A stretch of DNA of 64,000 nt from Bacillus sp. FJAT-26390 (GCF_001682865.1 NZ_MAQX01000011.1:1136241-1200240), one strand, 5' to 3'. Counted from the stretch's first letter, positions 1-9,818 are shown. The notes: a model not told the origin generated them from the sequence alone. A program made the numbers and translations.

Positions 1-968
1 TACAAGTAACGCTCGAAGTTGCTTGCTACTTGAATATCCATCGACGGGCTGTACGTGCTGCGGAAATCTCCCGGCTTGTACACGCCCTCAAGGATAAAGC
101 GCTCCAAAATATTGTTTTCGTTCGTAGCTAGAATGAGCTTGCCAACCGGAAGGCCCATACGCTTCGCCAAATAACCTGCAAAAATATCGCCGAAGTTGCC
201 CGTCGGTACGCTGAAGTTTACTTGCTTCGCATCCGCCATCTTCACGACTTGGAAATAGGCGTAGAAGTAGTAAACCGTTTGCGCCAAAATACGGACGAAG
301 TTGATCGAGTTGATCGCCGCCAAATGATTGGTCGCCTTAAAGTCAAGGTCAGCGAACAAATCCTTAATCATGCGCTGGCAATCATCAAAGTTGCCGTCCA
401 CCGACAGATTCAGCACGTTGTCCTCTTGAACCGTCGTCATTTGCAGCTCCTGCACTTTGCTTACTTTGCCATGCGGGTGCAAGATACAAATTTTGATGCC
501 TTCCTTGCCTTTGACGCCTTCGATCGCCGAAGCGCCAGTATCGCCGGAGGTTGCTCCGAGAATATGAATTTTTTTATTTTGTTTAGCCGCTACATACGTA
601 TACAGCTGGCCCATAAATTGCAGGGCGATATCTTTAAATGCGAAAGTAGGGCCGTGGAACAGCTCCAGCAAATAAAGATCATCCTTCAATTTGCGCACCG
701 GCGTCACTTCCAGATCGCGGAAGGTCGAATAGCTCGCATATACCATATCTTTTAGATCCTGCTCAGGAATTTCACCGTTCGTAAAATGCGAGAATATCGC
801 GAGCACCAGCTCCTGATAGCTTAGCTCCTGCCATTCCTTCAACGTGTCCGCGGAAATAACCGGAATTTCGTTAGGCACAAGCAGACCGCCATCATTGCCC
901 AGACCCATCATAAACGCATCGATAAATCCTATTTTGCCAACATTTCCTCTTGTACTGATGTACTCCAT
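1..968 (-). CDS. thrC: Threonine synthase, C-terminus beyond window
   Basis: Makes L-threonine and phosphate from O-phospho-L-homoserine with pyridoxal phosphate in the cytoplasm. About 322 N-terminal residues are visible; the rest lies beyond base 1. The protein opens MEYISTRGNVGKIGF and has the GNDGGLLVP segment typical of the long, E. coli-type threonine synthases. It then has HGPTFAFKD, whose Lys is the expected PLP Schiff-base residue, and the PLP-phosphate segments LGATSGDTGASA and SVPTGNFGD. The start is ATG at 968 with AGGAGG ten bases upstream. The upstream spacer is too short for a T-box leader. Family assignment is strong; only the missing C-terminus is unknown. Confidence 0.95.
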   Translation of the reverse strand, partial: MEYISTRGNVGKIGFIDAFMMGLGNDGGLLVPNEIPVISADTLKEWQELSYQELVLAIFSHFTNGEIPEQDLKDMVYASYSTFRDLEVTPVRKLKDDLYLLELFHGPTFAFKDIALQFMGQLYTYVAAKQNKKIHILGATSGDTGASAIEGVKGKEGIKICILHPHGKVSKVQELQMTTVQEDNVLNLSVDGNFDDCQRMIKDLFADLDFKATNHLAAINSINFVRILAQTVYYFYAYFQVVKMADAKQVNFSVPTGNFGDIFAGYLAKRMGLPVGKLILATNENNILERFILEGVYKPGDFRSTYSPSMDIQVASNFERYL

Positions 969-1092
969 CTGTAAATAGCCTCCTACATGCGCACAATTAA
1001 TCGTCTAATTTAGTTATTTAAATCATATCATCGTTTGCCATAATAATCGATTGTTTTCACAACAGTATATCATTTTTATGCTTTAAAAATAA

Positions 1093-1127
1093 ACGAAAGG
1101 CATCCCGTTATCGAGGATGCCTTTCGT
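1093..1127 (-). terminator. Rho-independent terminator of the GH43 gene
   Basis: A perfect 13-bp stem (1093-1105 with 1115-1127) closes a 9-base loop. On the minus strand it is followed by a T-rich run, and it lies six bases after the stop codon of the gene ending at 1133. It also separates that gene from thrC. Confidence 0.85.
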
Positions 1128-1132
1128 AATTA

Positions 1133-4100
1133 TTATGATTTTACGAGGCTAGCTACGATCGACGCAATCTCCGCGCGCGTAATCTTGTCTTTTGGACGCA
1201 AGGTGCCGTCCTCGTATCCTTTGATTACACCAGCCGCCGTTAAAGCTTCAATCGCTTCATTAGCCCAGCTGGATATGCCTGCCTTGTCCGTAAAGGTCGG
1301 CTTGCTCGCATCAGCTAAAACCTTTAATTGATCCTTCAATGCTCTGTGCAAAATAACGAAAGCCTCTTCTCTCGTCAGCTCTAGATTCGGCTTGAAGCTG
1401 CCGTCCTGAAAGCCTGTAATGATTCCCGCTTCATACAAGCCCATAACATATTGGTTATACCAGGCTGTTGACGGAATATCCTCAAAGCTCGTTTTACCTT
1501 CTGAAGGCTCCAAATGAAGCAATCTGGAAACGACAGCCGCAAACTCTGCTCTGCTCATCTGCTTATCCGGCTTAAAGCTGCCGTCAGGAAAACCTCCCAG
1601 TATTTTTTGGCCGGCAAGCTTGGCAATCGATGCGCTTGCCCAGTGCCCTACAGCATCAGGGAAAACCGGCTGCGGTTCGGCACTTGGGCTTGGCGTTGCA
1701 CTCGGTGATATACTCGGCGACGGACTAGGCGCCGGATTCGTGTTTGGATTCGGTGTCGACACTGGACTTGGTGTCGGGTCCGTGCTTGGGCTTGGCGTCG
1801 GATCCGGGCTTGGTGTCGGGTCCGGACTTGATGTCGGTGTCGGGTCCGGACTTGATGTCGGTGTCGGTGTTGGTGTCGGATCGGGACTAGGGCTCGGGCT
1901 CGGCTTCTCGCCGTTCTCCGCAATCATGATCCAGCTTATTTGCGGATCGGAGCTCGATGCTCCCGCATTGGCCGACCTATGTACCGTCAGCTCAAGCTTG
2001 CCATCCGTGATGGCTACATCGTCATAACTTAATACATCCTTTGCAGCCGTGAATACGTATCCGTTCGTTTTCACCGTGCCATTCAATAATAGATCAGCTA
2101 TTCGTTTGCCATTTGAATATTGGGACCAAGGATCATATAGTCCGACATAGACATTGTAGCTTCCGTTGCCGATATCGAAGCGATAGGTGAGATCATCGCC
2201 GGAATTGCCCTTCAAATACCGCAAGGAGCCGAAGAGATCGCCGGAGCTCGTTCCCGACGTCAACGTATTGTCTCCGACATACCCCCAGCTTTGACCATTC
2301 GCAGGATCGTATTTCTGATCGATAATGGCTCCGTTAAGCACATTTTCCTCGCCCATTAACGCAATCATGTCCTTATAATCCTGGGTGTCAGCACCGCCTG
2401 CATGGACAAAATATGCGCCGCCTTTAGGGATGACATACAGCTGAATCTCAACCTTCTTGTTCGATAGTTCCGTTAACAAGCCGCTGATGTTTACCACGCC
2501 TGGCTTTTGGAATGAATCGGCATTCACGCTCCAAGCAATAGGCGTATCCTTTATCGTACCGTCCGATAAAGTCACATTAACGACATCCGGTAGCGCAGGT
2601 GCCACTCCAATAGTCGTGCTTGCCGGAAGGGTGGTATTTACCTCTACTTTCCCCATACCGTCCAGCACATCAAGTTTCCATTCATCCTGCCAGCGCAAAG
2701 CGATCTCATCACCTTGGCCAAATTCAATCGGCAGCCAGATGTAACGGGAATTCGCAAGATCGTTTTGATTCCAACGATCACCCATATAAATGAATTTGCC
2801 TGCGGCAGCATCTACCGGTATAACCTGTGTGCTTTGCGAGCCGAAGGTCGTAGAGCTGCCCGGCGCGACATCGCGCATCGTCTTCCATGGTCCCATAATG
2901 TTGTCGGCAACCGTATATTTGCCCACGTTCGGAGCCCATCCCGTGGCGCCGGACGTAATCATGTAGTATTTCCCTTGGTACTTGAACAAAGCTGGCGCTT
3001 CGCGCTGGGCAAGCGGGAATACACGTACATAATCGACGCCATGAACCGCTTTGTATGCTGTATCGCGCTCAACATTGCCATCCTTATGCCAACCTACTAC
3101 ATCTGTGTAGGAATCATTTAATTTGGAAATATAGATCGTCAAATTTTCCTCGCTGGAATAAACCAAGTAGCCTGTGCCGTCATCATCCTTGAACAAGGTC
3201 ATATCGCGCGCCATTCCCGGCTGGTATGGCTGGCCGTTGTCCGCAGCTCCCTCCGGAGCACGATCCATGCGATGGCTTTCCTGGTACACGAATGGCCCAA
3301 AAGGAGAGTCACTGAGCGCATATCCCGCTTCTGCCTTCGCGTAGTTAGCCGTTGACGTAGCGCTCGGACCGTCGGTATGCATCCACATCACATATTTTTT
3401 GGTCTTATCGTTATAAATCACCTTCGGACGCTCAATGATCCGATCCGTGCCGATATCATTCAAAATGTCCGCTTTGTCCTCTCTGCCAGCGTACAGCTCT
3501 GAAATAAGAGGATCGTTCACAAAATCATCGGCAGACTCAATCGCGGTAAGCGCAAGCCCATGATCCTCCCAGTTGTATAGATCCTTCGAGGCGTACACCC
3601 TGACCCCGCGGGCCGGCAAATAACCGTAAGTTTTATCCTCGCCGTACCAGTAATAGGTGCTGGTCACCTCATCGTACATCATGCCGCCGCCATGCGCCTG
3701 AATAAGCGCTCCGTTCGTATCTCGCCAAATATCCCCCGGCTTAAAAGAATCGTACGGCTCATTTATCGCCAGCTCCGATATTCCTTTCGACAACGCTGCG
3801 ATCCCGGAGATAATCTGCTCCTGCACCGCAGGCTCCGTAATGTCGGCGCCGCTGCTCAGCAGCGATTGAAGCAGCGTCTCGCTCTCTTGAATCACTTTAT
3901 TTAATGCTGCGAGGCTGTACGGCGTATAATTCGTGCCCGCCGCATCCAGCTTGGCTTCCGCTATTTTATTTTCCAAATCTGCAAGCGGCACCGTAATGTT
4001 CAATCTTATGACGAGATAGTTAATAAGCGGATCATTGTAATTGGAGAGCGCAGCGGTTGCCGGCCCTTGTATGCGCACATTCAACTGCCCATCGGTCACA

Positions 4101-4660
4101 TTGACCTTGCGATAGGTAACGACCTTCTCGGCTCCATCGCCGCCAATTGCAAAATCACCGCCGGATACGTTATTCCCTTCCAAAAGCAAATTCACGCTTC
4201 TGCCGCTCCATGGGTTGCTGAAGCCGAATGTCACGTCATATTCGCCCTGCGGCAGCTCAAAATCGTAAGAAATTGCCTTATCTCTCACTTGTGTGCCGTT
4301 ATAGTATCGCAATGAGCCCGATTTCGTCGTTGCATCGCGCACGTTCGTCGCGCTGGTCGTTGTGACTAAACCCCATGATTTTTTCGTTATCGGATCGACC
4401 CCATACACCTGCTCGGTAACCGAGCTATAGAGGCCCAGCTTATCGCTGCCCTCCACCGTTGCTGGCGTTGCGTCCCCTGCATTGACGAAATAAACAATGT
4501 AGTCGTTATCCTTCAGCTCCTGTTCCGTAAATTCGTCCGTGACAGCAGCTGTTGTCATCTGGCTCTCATTCGCCGCATAAGCAGGTGCCAGCGAGGTGAG
4601 AAAGGATGCGAGCAAAGAGCAGCAGAGCGCCAAAGACAACCATTTCTTTTTCCGTAACAA
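1133..4660 (-). CDS. Secreted GH43-type (exo-beta-1,3-galactanase-like) enzyme with SLH anchor
   Basis: Predicted surface glycosidase of 1175 residues. Order seen: signal peptide (1-30, AYA-A cleavage region), a malectin/CBM-like domain (about 55-225), a FIVAR-type helical segment (about 230-300), a GH43-like five-blade domain (about 305-690), a Big_4-type Ig domain (about 700-760), a second copy of the malectin/CBM-like domain (about 765-925), a Pro/Ser/Thr/Asp linker, and three SLH domains (about 1000-1175; motifs MSRAE, LTREE, ITRAE). [19 protein letters not shown] and [14 protein letters not shown] resemble subfamily GH43_24, in which a Glu acid (here E554) and a Gln (SQSTQV, Q609 or Q612) replace the usual acid/base pair. 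The subfamily and arabinogalactan as substrate are inferences. The start is TTG at 4660, set by AAGGAGG seven bases upstream. A cre-like site lies just upstream. Confidence 0.85.
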   Translation of the reverse strand: MLRKKKWLSLALCCSLLASFLTSLAPAYAANESQMTTAAVTDEFTEQELKDNDYIVYFVNAGDATPATVEGSDKLGLYSSVTEQVYGVDPITKKSWGLVTTTSATNVRDATTKSGSLRYYNGTQVRDKAISYDFELPQGEYDVTFGFSNPWSGRSVNLLLEGNNVSGGDFAIGGDGAEKVVTYRKVNVTDGQLNVRIQGPATAALSNYNDPLINYLVIRLNITVPLADLENKIAEAKLDAAGTNYTPYSLAALNKVIQESETLLQSLLSSGADITEPAVQEQIISGIAALSKGISELAINEPYDSFKPGDIWRDTNGALIQAHGGGMMYDEVTSTYYWYGEDKTYGYLPARGVRVYASKDLYNWEDHGLALTAIESADDFVNDPLISELYAGREDKADILNDIGTDRIIERPKVIYNDKTKKYVMWMHTDGPSATSTANYAKAEAGYALSDSPFGPFVYQESHRMDRAPEGAADNGQPYQPGMARDMTLFKDDDGTGYLVYSSEENLTIYISKLNDSYTDVVGWHKDGNVERDTAYKAVHGVDYVRVFPLAQREAPALFKYQGKYYMITSGATGWAPNVGKYTVADNIMGPWKTMRDVAPGSSTTFGSQSTQVIPVDAAAGKFIYMGDRWNQNDLANSRYIWLPIEFGQGDEIALRWQDEWKLDVLDGMGKVEVNTTLPASTTIGVAPALPDVVNVTLSDGTIKDTPIAWSVNADSFQKPGVVNISGLLTELSNKKVEIQLYVIPKGGAYFVHAGGADTQDYKDMIALMGEENVLNGAIIDQKYDPANGQSWGYVGDNTLTSGTSSGDLFGSLRYLKGNSGDDLTYRFDIGNGSYNVYVGLYDPWSQYSNGKRIADLLLNGTVKTNGYVFTAAKDVLSYDDVAITDGKLELTVHRSANAGASSSDPQISWIMIAENGEKPSPSPSPDPTPTPTPTSSPDPTPTSSPDPTPSPDPTPSPSTDPTPSPVSTPNPNTNPAPSPSPSISPSATPSPSAEPQPVFPDAVGHWASASIAKLAGQKILGGFPDGSFKPDKQMSRAEFAAVVSRLLHLEPSEGKTSFEDIPSTAWYNQYVMGLYEAGIITGFQDGSFKPNLELTREEAFVILHRALKDQLKVLADASKPTFTDKAGISSWANEAIEALTAAGVIKGYEDGTLRPKDKITRAEIASIVASLVKS

Positions 4661-4696
4661 TGGTATTCCTCCTTCAATCCCTAATATCGCTCCTGT

Positions 4697-4710
4697 TGTA
4701 TGCGTTTACA
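4697..4710. promoter_or_regulatory. Candidate CcpA cre site
   Basis: On the minus strand TGTAAACGCATACA matches the cre consensus TGWAANCGNTNWCA at 13 of 14 positions. It lies about 37 bases before the TTG start of the GH43 gene, where carbon catabolite repression would be expected. The rest of 4711-4903 shows no gene; I see no clear sigma-A promoter there. Confidence 0.5.
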
Positions 4711-4903
4711 AATGATGTGCTTTGGAACGTCACACCGAATGATAACGGAGATGCGCTGCCTCTTCAACTGAACAATTCGGACGGGAATGAACTTCCAGAA
4801 TGACCCGTGTTATAGCTTTTCCAACGCAGAAATATGAACTTAAGTTTGATTTGTTCACTCTGTGCACAGGTGAATTAATACAACCTTGCCGCTGCCGCAA
4901 GCG

Positions 4904-4942
4904 CAAAAAAACACCCCTTCAAGCTATAAGCCTTCCGGGGTT
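4904..4942 (-). terminator. Terminator of the pentapeptide gene
   Basis: On the minus strand an imperfect CCCC/GGGG-based stem is followed by seven T. It lies about 20 bases after the stop codon of the gene ending at 4964. Confidence 0.6.
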
Positions 4943-4963
4943 GCGTTCGTATTCCCTATGTCA

Positions 4964-5620
4964 TTACATGCCATCGTCCACAACCAGCCCAAAAATCGTC
5001 GCGAACGTAATCGCCTGCGCCGGCGAGATGATGCAGCGGCGCAAATCCTCGAGCGATACGCCCAAGCCGTTAAATTCGCAGCTGCTTATATCGATGCCGC
5101 CAAGCTTCGTCTGGGACAGCTGCGCTTGATCGATATTCACTTCCCTTAAATAAAATTGAGCCAAGGTCATATTCGACATGTCCGCTTTCGCTAGCGAGCT
5201 TTTCTCAAACTTAACGCCCTTCGCGTTCGAGAAGCGCAGTACCGCATAATCCGCGTAACATTGCTCGAACCATACGTTGCGCAGCGTCGAGCCTGTAATA
5301 TCCATGCCAAGCAGCTTGCAGTTATGAAATGAAACCCGGTGCATAATCGTTTCGCTCAGATCAATATTCGATAAATCGCAGTTTTCAAAACGAACATCGG
5401 TAAATTCCGCTTTCCGCAGGCTAGTGCCCCGGAACACCACATTGCTGAGCACGACCCTGTCGAAGCAAACCTTATAGGCTGATTGATTTTGAATGCTGCA
5501 ATCTTGAATGATGCTGTCGCTAATTTCATGCTCGTCCGCCCATTCGTAATCAGGGACGTCTAATGCTGTTAAACCGTCCGGAATTTTAGGCGCTTCGATT
5601 TTTTCTTTTTTACTCGACAT
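4964..5620 (-). CDS. Pentapeptide-repeat protein
   Basis: A 218-residue cytoplasmic protein. From about residue 35 to 185 it follows the five-residue A(D/N)LXX rhythm, with hydrophobic or aromatic centre residues every fifth position (for example LRKAEF, FENCDL, SNIDL, SQTKLGGIDI). Such repeats form a right-handed quadrilateral beta helix. The family includes Qnr/MfpA-like gyrase protectors, but many members have no known role and nothing here shows which type this is. No signal peptide or membrane segment. The start is ATG with a weak AAGGCAGG upstream. It stands alone between the GH43 gene and a divergent gene at 5751. Confidence 0.8.
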   Translation of the reverse strand: MSSKKEKIEAPKIPDGLTALDVPDYEWADEHEISDSIIQDCSIQNQSAYKVCFDRVVLSNVVFRGTSLRKAEFTDVRFENCDLSNIDLSETIMHRVSFHNCKLLGMDITGSTLRNVWFEQCYADYAVLRFSNAKGVKFEKSSLAKADMSNMTLAQFYLREVNIDQAQLSQTKLGGIDISSCEFNGLGVSLEDLRRCIISPAQAITFATIFGLVVDDGM

Positions 5621-5750
5621 ATGTATGATGACCTGCCTTTATGATGTAATGACTTCAACTTCTCCCTATTATACACCTCATCGCTAATGACTTCTTCCTC
5701 ATCCCCATCTATAATGTGAATAAATAAAGGTTCAGAGTGCGAGGTGCGAG

Positions 5751-6992
5751 ATGAAATACGAGATGACGCTGGAGCAGCGCGATCACATCATGGGAAAACT
5801 GTCGGAGGAGCAACGTCATTTTTTGCATCATGAGCTGGTTAGAGGCCGGAGAACCTTGTTCGCACGGCAGCTGGCACGCAAAAAATGCCAATTCATCCCC
5901 GAGGATGCACAGTTTGAAGATATAGAGTCATTTATCGAGGAATGGGATTATATCGGGTTTACCGATAGCGGCGAAGTGTCGCCGCATACGAAATGCGAAT
6001 GCGGCAGATCGCTGCGCTATCAGCATCAAGTGCTTCATCTGCCTTCGAACACGGTACGCTACTTTGGAATTGAGCATTTGCAGCTGCATACCGGGATCGA
6101 TGCGAAGGCGATTTCGGATATTATGAAGGGCTTTGATGTGCTCGATGGCGAGCTTAACGAAATGCTCATCAAATACCGGGATGGCTGGCAGCTCGATCAG
6201 CATCTTTTCCTGCCGCTGCCCGCTGAGCTGGAGGTGCCGCAAGATATCCAGGCGCATTTGGACGCTAAGCTTCCGCTGCTCGACAGGCAGCTGGCGCGCC
6301 TGCGCGGCAGGCTGCGCGAGCTTGACCAAGCGAGCAGGCAGAAGAGGATTGCTGCCGCTCTAACCTATTATAATGAGCCGGCAGACGACACGGATGATCA
6401 AGAAAGCGGCGGCCGGCTAGTCGATCCTGTGGACACGCATGAGGCGAACGAAGGACAAGCTGCTTTCAGCTTTAACGATGAGGACACCGCTCAGGTTGCT
6501 TTTAGCTTTGCAGAAACAGATGACGGCCAAGCTGCCTTTGTGTTCGACAATGCGGAAAGCAGTCAGGGCGCCTTCGTCTTCGACGAAATGGAAGAGAGCC
6601 AAGGCGCTTTTGTATTTGATGAGCCTGCGCCTGCTGTTAATCAGGATGCTTATGCCTATGAGGAGGCCGGCAGGAAGCTGGGAGCCGCCGCCTTGCGAGA
6701 AGCCGAGCTGAGCAGCGGAAGCGCTAAGAAGTCCAGCCCTTTTTACCTGGCTCCTTCCGCACAGCGCGTCGTTGACGATGCCTTGAAATATGGGCGCATC
6801 AGCACGCTGGCGATCTCGAATTTCTTGATCGAGCAGAAGCTCGCTTCGGATGAGCGAATGTCAACCGGCAAGCCGGGCATCTACATCGCCGTTGCCGCGT
6901 ACTTGGACAAGCTTGCAGCAACAGGCTTATGCGAGCTTGTGAGCAGCAACTCCGAGGATCGCAATTATTCCAGCACAAGCGCGCACAAATAA
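5751..6992 (+). CDS. DUF3895-like protein with internal 12-residue repeats
   Basis: A 413-residue soluble protein of unknown function. The N-terminal part (1-150) resembles the DUF3895 family of Bacillales: a helical start, then a Cys-containing segment KCECGRSLRYQ, which could bind metal, and YFGIEHLQLHTGID. Residues 236-295 are five tandem 12-residue repeats. The C-terminal part (about 325-405) looks like a small helical winged-helix-type module (LKYGRISTLAISNFLIEQK ... KPGIYIAVAAYLDKL). The family name is from memory of its N-terminal pattern and is less certain than the gene call. The start is ATG with GAGGTG five bases upstream. No neighbour suggests a pathway. Confidence 0.7.
   Translation: MKYEMTLEQRDHIMGKLSEEQRHFLHHELVRGRRTLFARQLARKKCQFIPEDAQFEDIESFIEEWDYIGFTDSGEVSPHTKCECGRSLRYQHQVLHLPSNTVRYFGIEHLQLHTGIDAKAISDIMKGFDVLDGELNEMLIKYRDGWQLDQHLFLPLPAELEVPQDIQAHLDAKLPLLDRQLARLRGRLRELDQASRQKRIAAALTYYNEPADDTDDQESGGRLVDPVDTHEANEGQAAFSFNDEDTAQVAFSFAETDDGQAAFVFDNAESSQGAFVFDEMEESQGAFVFDEPAPAVNQDAYAYEEAGRKLGAAALREAELSSGSAKKSSPFYLAPSAQRVVDDALKYGRISTLAISNFLIEQKLASDERMSTGKPGIYIAVAAYLDKLAATGLCELVSSNSEDRNYSSTSAHK
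6456..6635 (+). repeat. Five tandem 36-bp (12-residue) coding repeats
   Basis: Consensus QxAFxFDexxxs, in the order QAAFSFNDEDTA, QVAFSFAETDDG, QAAFVFDNAESS, QGAFVFDEMEES, QGAFVFDEPAPA. The pattern is acidic with an aromatic pair, and the last three copies are most alike, so the array probably grew at that end. The DNA copies differ, which argues against very recent expansion. Confidence 0.85.
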
Positions 6993-7051
6993 AAGCTCTA
7001 TATTCAGCCGGCGGGGTGTCTCGGCACCTCATTTGGCGGAGAGCGCGCCGA

Positions 7052-7076
7052 AATAAGTCTAGTTTCTAGACTTATT
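7052..7076. repeat. Perfect 11-bp hairpin, first of a pair spaced 51 bp
   Basis: Arms 7052-7062 and 7066-7076 pair perfectly around a TTT loop. The same architecture (11-bp arms, 3-base loop, CTAG next to the loop) recurs exactly 51 bp on at 7103, with different arm sequence. No T tract follows this copy. Confidence 0.8.
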
Positions 7077-7102
7077 CCCGTAATTTCAGCTATTTTGAAT
7101 GG

Positions 7103-7130
7103 AATAGAGCTAGGTTCTAGCTCTATTTTT
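7103..7130 (+). terminator. Hairpin with T tract, terminator after the 5751-6992 gene
   Basis: Arms 7103-7113 and 7117-7127 form an 11-bp perfect stem with a GTT loop, followed by T on the plus strand. It abuts the 3' end of the convergent gene at 7130. It is the second member of the 51-bp pair that begins at 7052. Confidence 0.7.
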
Positions 7131-8695
7131 CATTTACCCTCGATCAGTCCCGCATCCTTCAGCCACTGCTCGGCGACCTCGCGTGCTTGCTTCCCTTCGA
7201 GATCGACCTTGCCGTTCAGCACCGACATCGCACGGTCATCGATTTTGCCCGCAAGCAGATTAAGCACCTCCGCCAGCTCGGGATGCTCCTTAAGCGTGTC
7301 CATCCGGATAATGGGCACTGCGTAATAAGGCGGGAAATACTGCTTATCATCCTTGATTACCTTCAGGCCAAACGCTTCTATACGGCCATCCGTGGAGAAG
7401 GCGTCATTCACGTCCGTCGTTCCTTCTTTAACCGCGCTATAGGTTAGGCCGGGGTCCAGCCCCTTCACTTCCTTGAACTTCATTCCATATGCCTGCTGCA
7501 GGCCGATATATCCATCTGGGCGTTCCAAAAACTCATGCGTCGCGCCCAAAATGAATTTTTGTGATTTCTGCGCCAAATCCGCAAAGGTTTCGATCCCTTC
7601 CTGCTCGGCGCGTTCCCGTTTCATAGCAAGCGTGTAAGTATTGTTGAAGCCGATGGGCTGCAGCCATGTCACATTGAAGTTCTTTTCATAAGCAGCCTTC
7701 ACTCTCTCATACGTTTCCTCCGGCTTGCCGCCGATCGGCTCTTCCTTCAGCACCGATGTCCAGCCGGTTCCGGTATACTCCGGGTAAATATCGATGTTGC
7801 CTTTGACCAGCGCACTGTGCGTGACCTGCGATCCACCGAGAAAAGGTTTGCGGACGACCTTGAGGTCCGTCTTCGCTTCGATCAAAGAGGCCATCATATG
7901 CGCTAAAATATCCTGCTCGGTAAAATTTTTCCCGCCCACAACGATGGAATCGGAACCAAATGGATTTCCTTTCGCCACGATGCCTGCCGCAATTGCCAGA
8001 ATCAGTACCGTGCCTAGACCAATTCGCAAGCCTTTTACGAGCTTGGACGTTTTTTTGCCGCCTTTTCGCGTTCCTTTTGGAGTGACTGCCCGCTCCATCC
8101 AGCCCAGCAAATAGTCAAAGAGCAAAGCTAATAATGCAGATGGAATCGTCCCTGCCAAAATCAATTCCGTATTTACCGTCGATATGCCCCGGAAAATCAA
8201 ATCGCCAAGCCCGCCCGCTCCAACAAGCGATGCAAGCGTGGCAACGCCAATCAACATTACGGTGGCCGTGCGGATACCCGCCATAATGACGCTCAAAGCA
8301 AGCGGCAGCTCCACCTTCATCATCACCTGCATGCTCGTCATCCCCATGCCGATCCCGGCTTCTTTAATCGGCTTCTCCACATTCATAATACCGGTATATG
8401 TGTTTCTCAGAATGGGAAGCAGCGCATAGACGGTCAAAGCTACGATCGCCGGAAACATGCCTATGCCAAGGATCGGAATCATGAACCCGAGCAAGGCTAA
8501 GCTTGGAATGGTTTGAAACAAGGAGGCTACGCCGATTACCGGTGACGCAAACCGTGGAAAACGGGTAAGGAGCAGCCCCATCGGAATCGAAATGACGATC
8601 GCGATCAAAAGGGCGATAAACGATAGCTCGATATGCTCCATGGTCGCGCGAAATATATCTTCTTGGCGGCTTATGATCACATCCCAGAAATTCAT
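7130..8695 (-). CDS. opuFB: Osmoprotectant ABC transporter, fused permease and substrate-binding protein (OpuF type)
   Basis: Imports a quaternary ammonium osmoprotectant such as glycine betaine. Residues 1-210 form a permease with about five or six membrane segments and the GIRTATVMLIGVATLASLVG region of OpuCB-type permeases. After a further membrane segment (about 220-245), residues 250-521 form an extracytoplasmic OpuAC/ProX-like binding domain that opens IVVGGKNFTEQDILAHM and contains IYPEYTGTG. Fusing the binding protein to the permease is the OpuF arrangement, which needs only one more polypeptide, the ATPase encoded 13 bases upstream. ATG start with GGGAGG. Betaine versus choline or carnitine cannot be decided here. 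Confidence 0.88.
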   Translation of the reverse strand: MNFWDVIISRQEDIFRATMEHIELSFIALLIAIVISIPMGLLLTRFPRFASPVIGVASLFQTIPSLALLGFMIPILGIGMFPAIVALTVYALLPILRNTYTGIMNVEKPIKEAGIGMGMTSMQVMMKVELPLALSVIMAGIRTATVMLIGVATLASLVGAGGLGDLIFRGISTVNTELILAGTIPSALLALLFDYLLGWMERAVTPKGTRKGGKKTSKLVKGLRIGLGTVLILAIAAGIVAKGNPFGSDSIVVGGKNFTEQDILAHMMASLIEAKTDLKVVRKPFLGGSQVTHSALVKGNIDIYPEYTGTGWTSVLKEEPIGGKPEETYERVKAAYEKNFNVTWLQPIGFNNTYTLAMKRERAEQEGIETFADLAQKSQKFILGATHEFLERPDGYIGLQQAYGMKFKEVKGLDPGLTYSAVKEGTTDVNDAFSTDGRIEAFGLKVIKDDKQYFPPYYAVPIIRMDTLKEHPELAEVLNLLAGKIDDRAMSVLNGKVDLEGKQAREVAEQWLKDAGLIEGK

Positions 8696-8708
8696 GGCTA
8701 CCTCCCTC

Positions 8709-9818
8709 TTAAATCTGCTTTAGCAGAGCGTCAATTAGACTGGAATTGGTGACTAAGCCGGCTAATAAGCCGCTCGGATGGACGACCGGAAGGCTGTACA
8801 AGCCATGCTGCCTCATCAGCTCCACGGCGTCTGCGACACCCGTACCAGCCAGTACGGTTGGAACATCCGATTTCATGATGTCCTGAAGCGTCAAATCCTC
8901 ATGGTGGTACTGCTCCTCCAGCATTTCTTTCGTTACGATCCCCTTCAAATGGCGATGCCTATCGGTTACGAGCAAGCTGGTTACCCGGAACTGCTTCATC
9001 AGCTTCGCCCCATGAGCAAGGCCGCGCGTCAAAGAAACGGTAACCGGGTTCGGAACCATGACATCGTCCACCGTCAGCTGCTCCGATTCGTTCAAGCGGT
9101 TGCCGCCAATAAACGTGCGGACAAAATCGTTTTTCGGGCGGCGAAGAATGCGGTCTGGCGTATCCGCCTGCACGATCTCGCCGCCTTGCATCAAGACGAT
9201 GCGATCGGCTATTTTCAGCGCTTCATCCATATCATGCGAGACGAAAACAATCGTTTTTTTGACCTCCTCCTGCAAATGAATTAATTCATCCTGCAGCTGT
9301 TCCCGGCTAATCGGATCAAGCGCGCTGAACGGCTCGTCCATCAAAATAATCGACGGCTCCGCCGCAAGCGCCCGAATGACGCCGATTCGCTGCTGCTGGC
9401 CTCCGCTTAGCTCGGCGGGATAACGGTCCCGATACTCGCTTGGTTTAAGTCCCACCATCTCCATCAATTCATCGATACGCTTCTCGTATGTATCTTTGGC
9501 GATGCCCTTCAGCTTAGGCACGATCGCTACGTTCTCTTTGATCGTCATATGCGGAAACAAACCGATATGCTGAATGACGTATCCGATATTTCTTCTCAGC
9601 TCGACCGGATTAATGCGGGAAATGTCCTTCCCGCCGATCAGAATTTGACCCGAGGAAGGCTCGACCAAACGATTAATCATCTTCATCGTCGTCGTCTTGC
9701 CGCAGCCGCTTGGCCCAATCAACGTAATCAACTCGCCTTCCTTGATTTCCAGGTCGATTCCTTTTAAAGCGGTCATTCCGTCGTGGTAACGTTTCGTCAC
9801 GTTTTTGAATTGTATCAA
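8709..9818 (-). CDS. opuFA: Osmoprotectant ABC transporter ATPase with tandem CBS domains
   Basis: ATP-binding subunit (369 residues) of the osmoprotectant importer. Walker A GPSGCGKTTT (about 34-43), signature LSGGQQQR, Walker B ILMDEPFSALD and switch His in VSHDMDEA are all present. Two CBS domains follow (about 250-369); in OpuA-type ATPases these sense ionic strength and gate transport. The TTG start at 9818 is preceded by GGGGTG. It is the first gene of a two-gene operon with the fused permease/binding protein. Confidence 0.9.
   Translation of the reverse strand: MIQFKNVTKRYHDGMTALKGIDLEIKEGELITLIGPSGCGKTTTMKMINRLVEPSSGQILIGGKDISRINPVELRRNIGYVIQHIGLFPHMTIKENVAIVPKLKGIAKDTYEKRIDELMEMVGLKPSEYRDRYPAELSGGQQQRIGVIRALAAEPSIILMDEPFSALDPISREQLQDELIHLQEEVKKTIVFVSHDMDEALKIADRIVLMQGGEIVQADTPDRILRRPKNDFVRTFIGGNRLNESEQLTVDDVMVPNPVTVSLTRGLAHGAKLMKQFRVTSLLVTDRHRHLKGIVTKEMLEEQYHHEDLTLQDIMKSDVPTVLAGTGVADAVELMRQHGLYSLPVVHPSGLLAGLVTNSSLIDALLKQI

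Noticed and set aside
222..755. Plus-strand frame of 177 codons
   Set aside because: Antisense shadow of threonine synthase, whose minus-strand frame shows all family motifs.
969..1092. T-box or threonine leader before thrC
   Set aside because: The gap is too short and lacks a T-box stem I or antiterminator; only the neighbouring gene's terminator is there.
7130..8695. Frameshift or assembly fusion of a permease and a binding protein
   Set aside because: The single frame is continuous with a membrane linker and matches the known OpuF-type arrangement.
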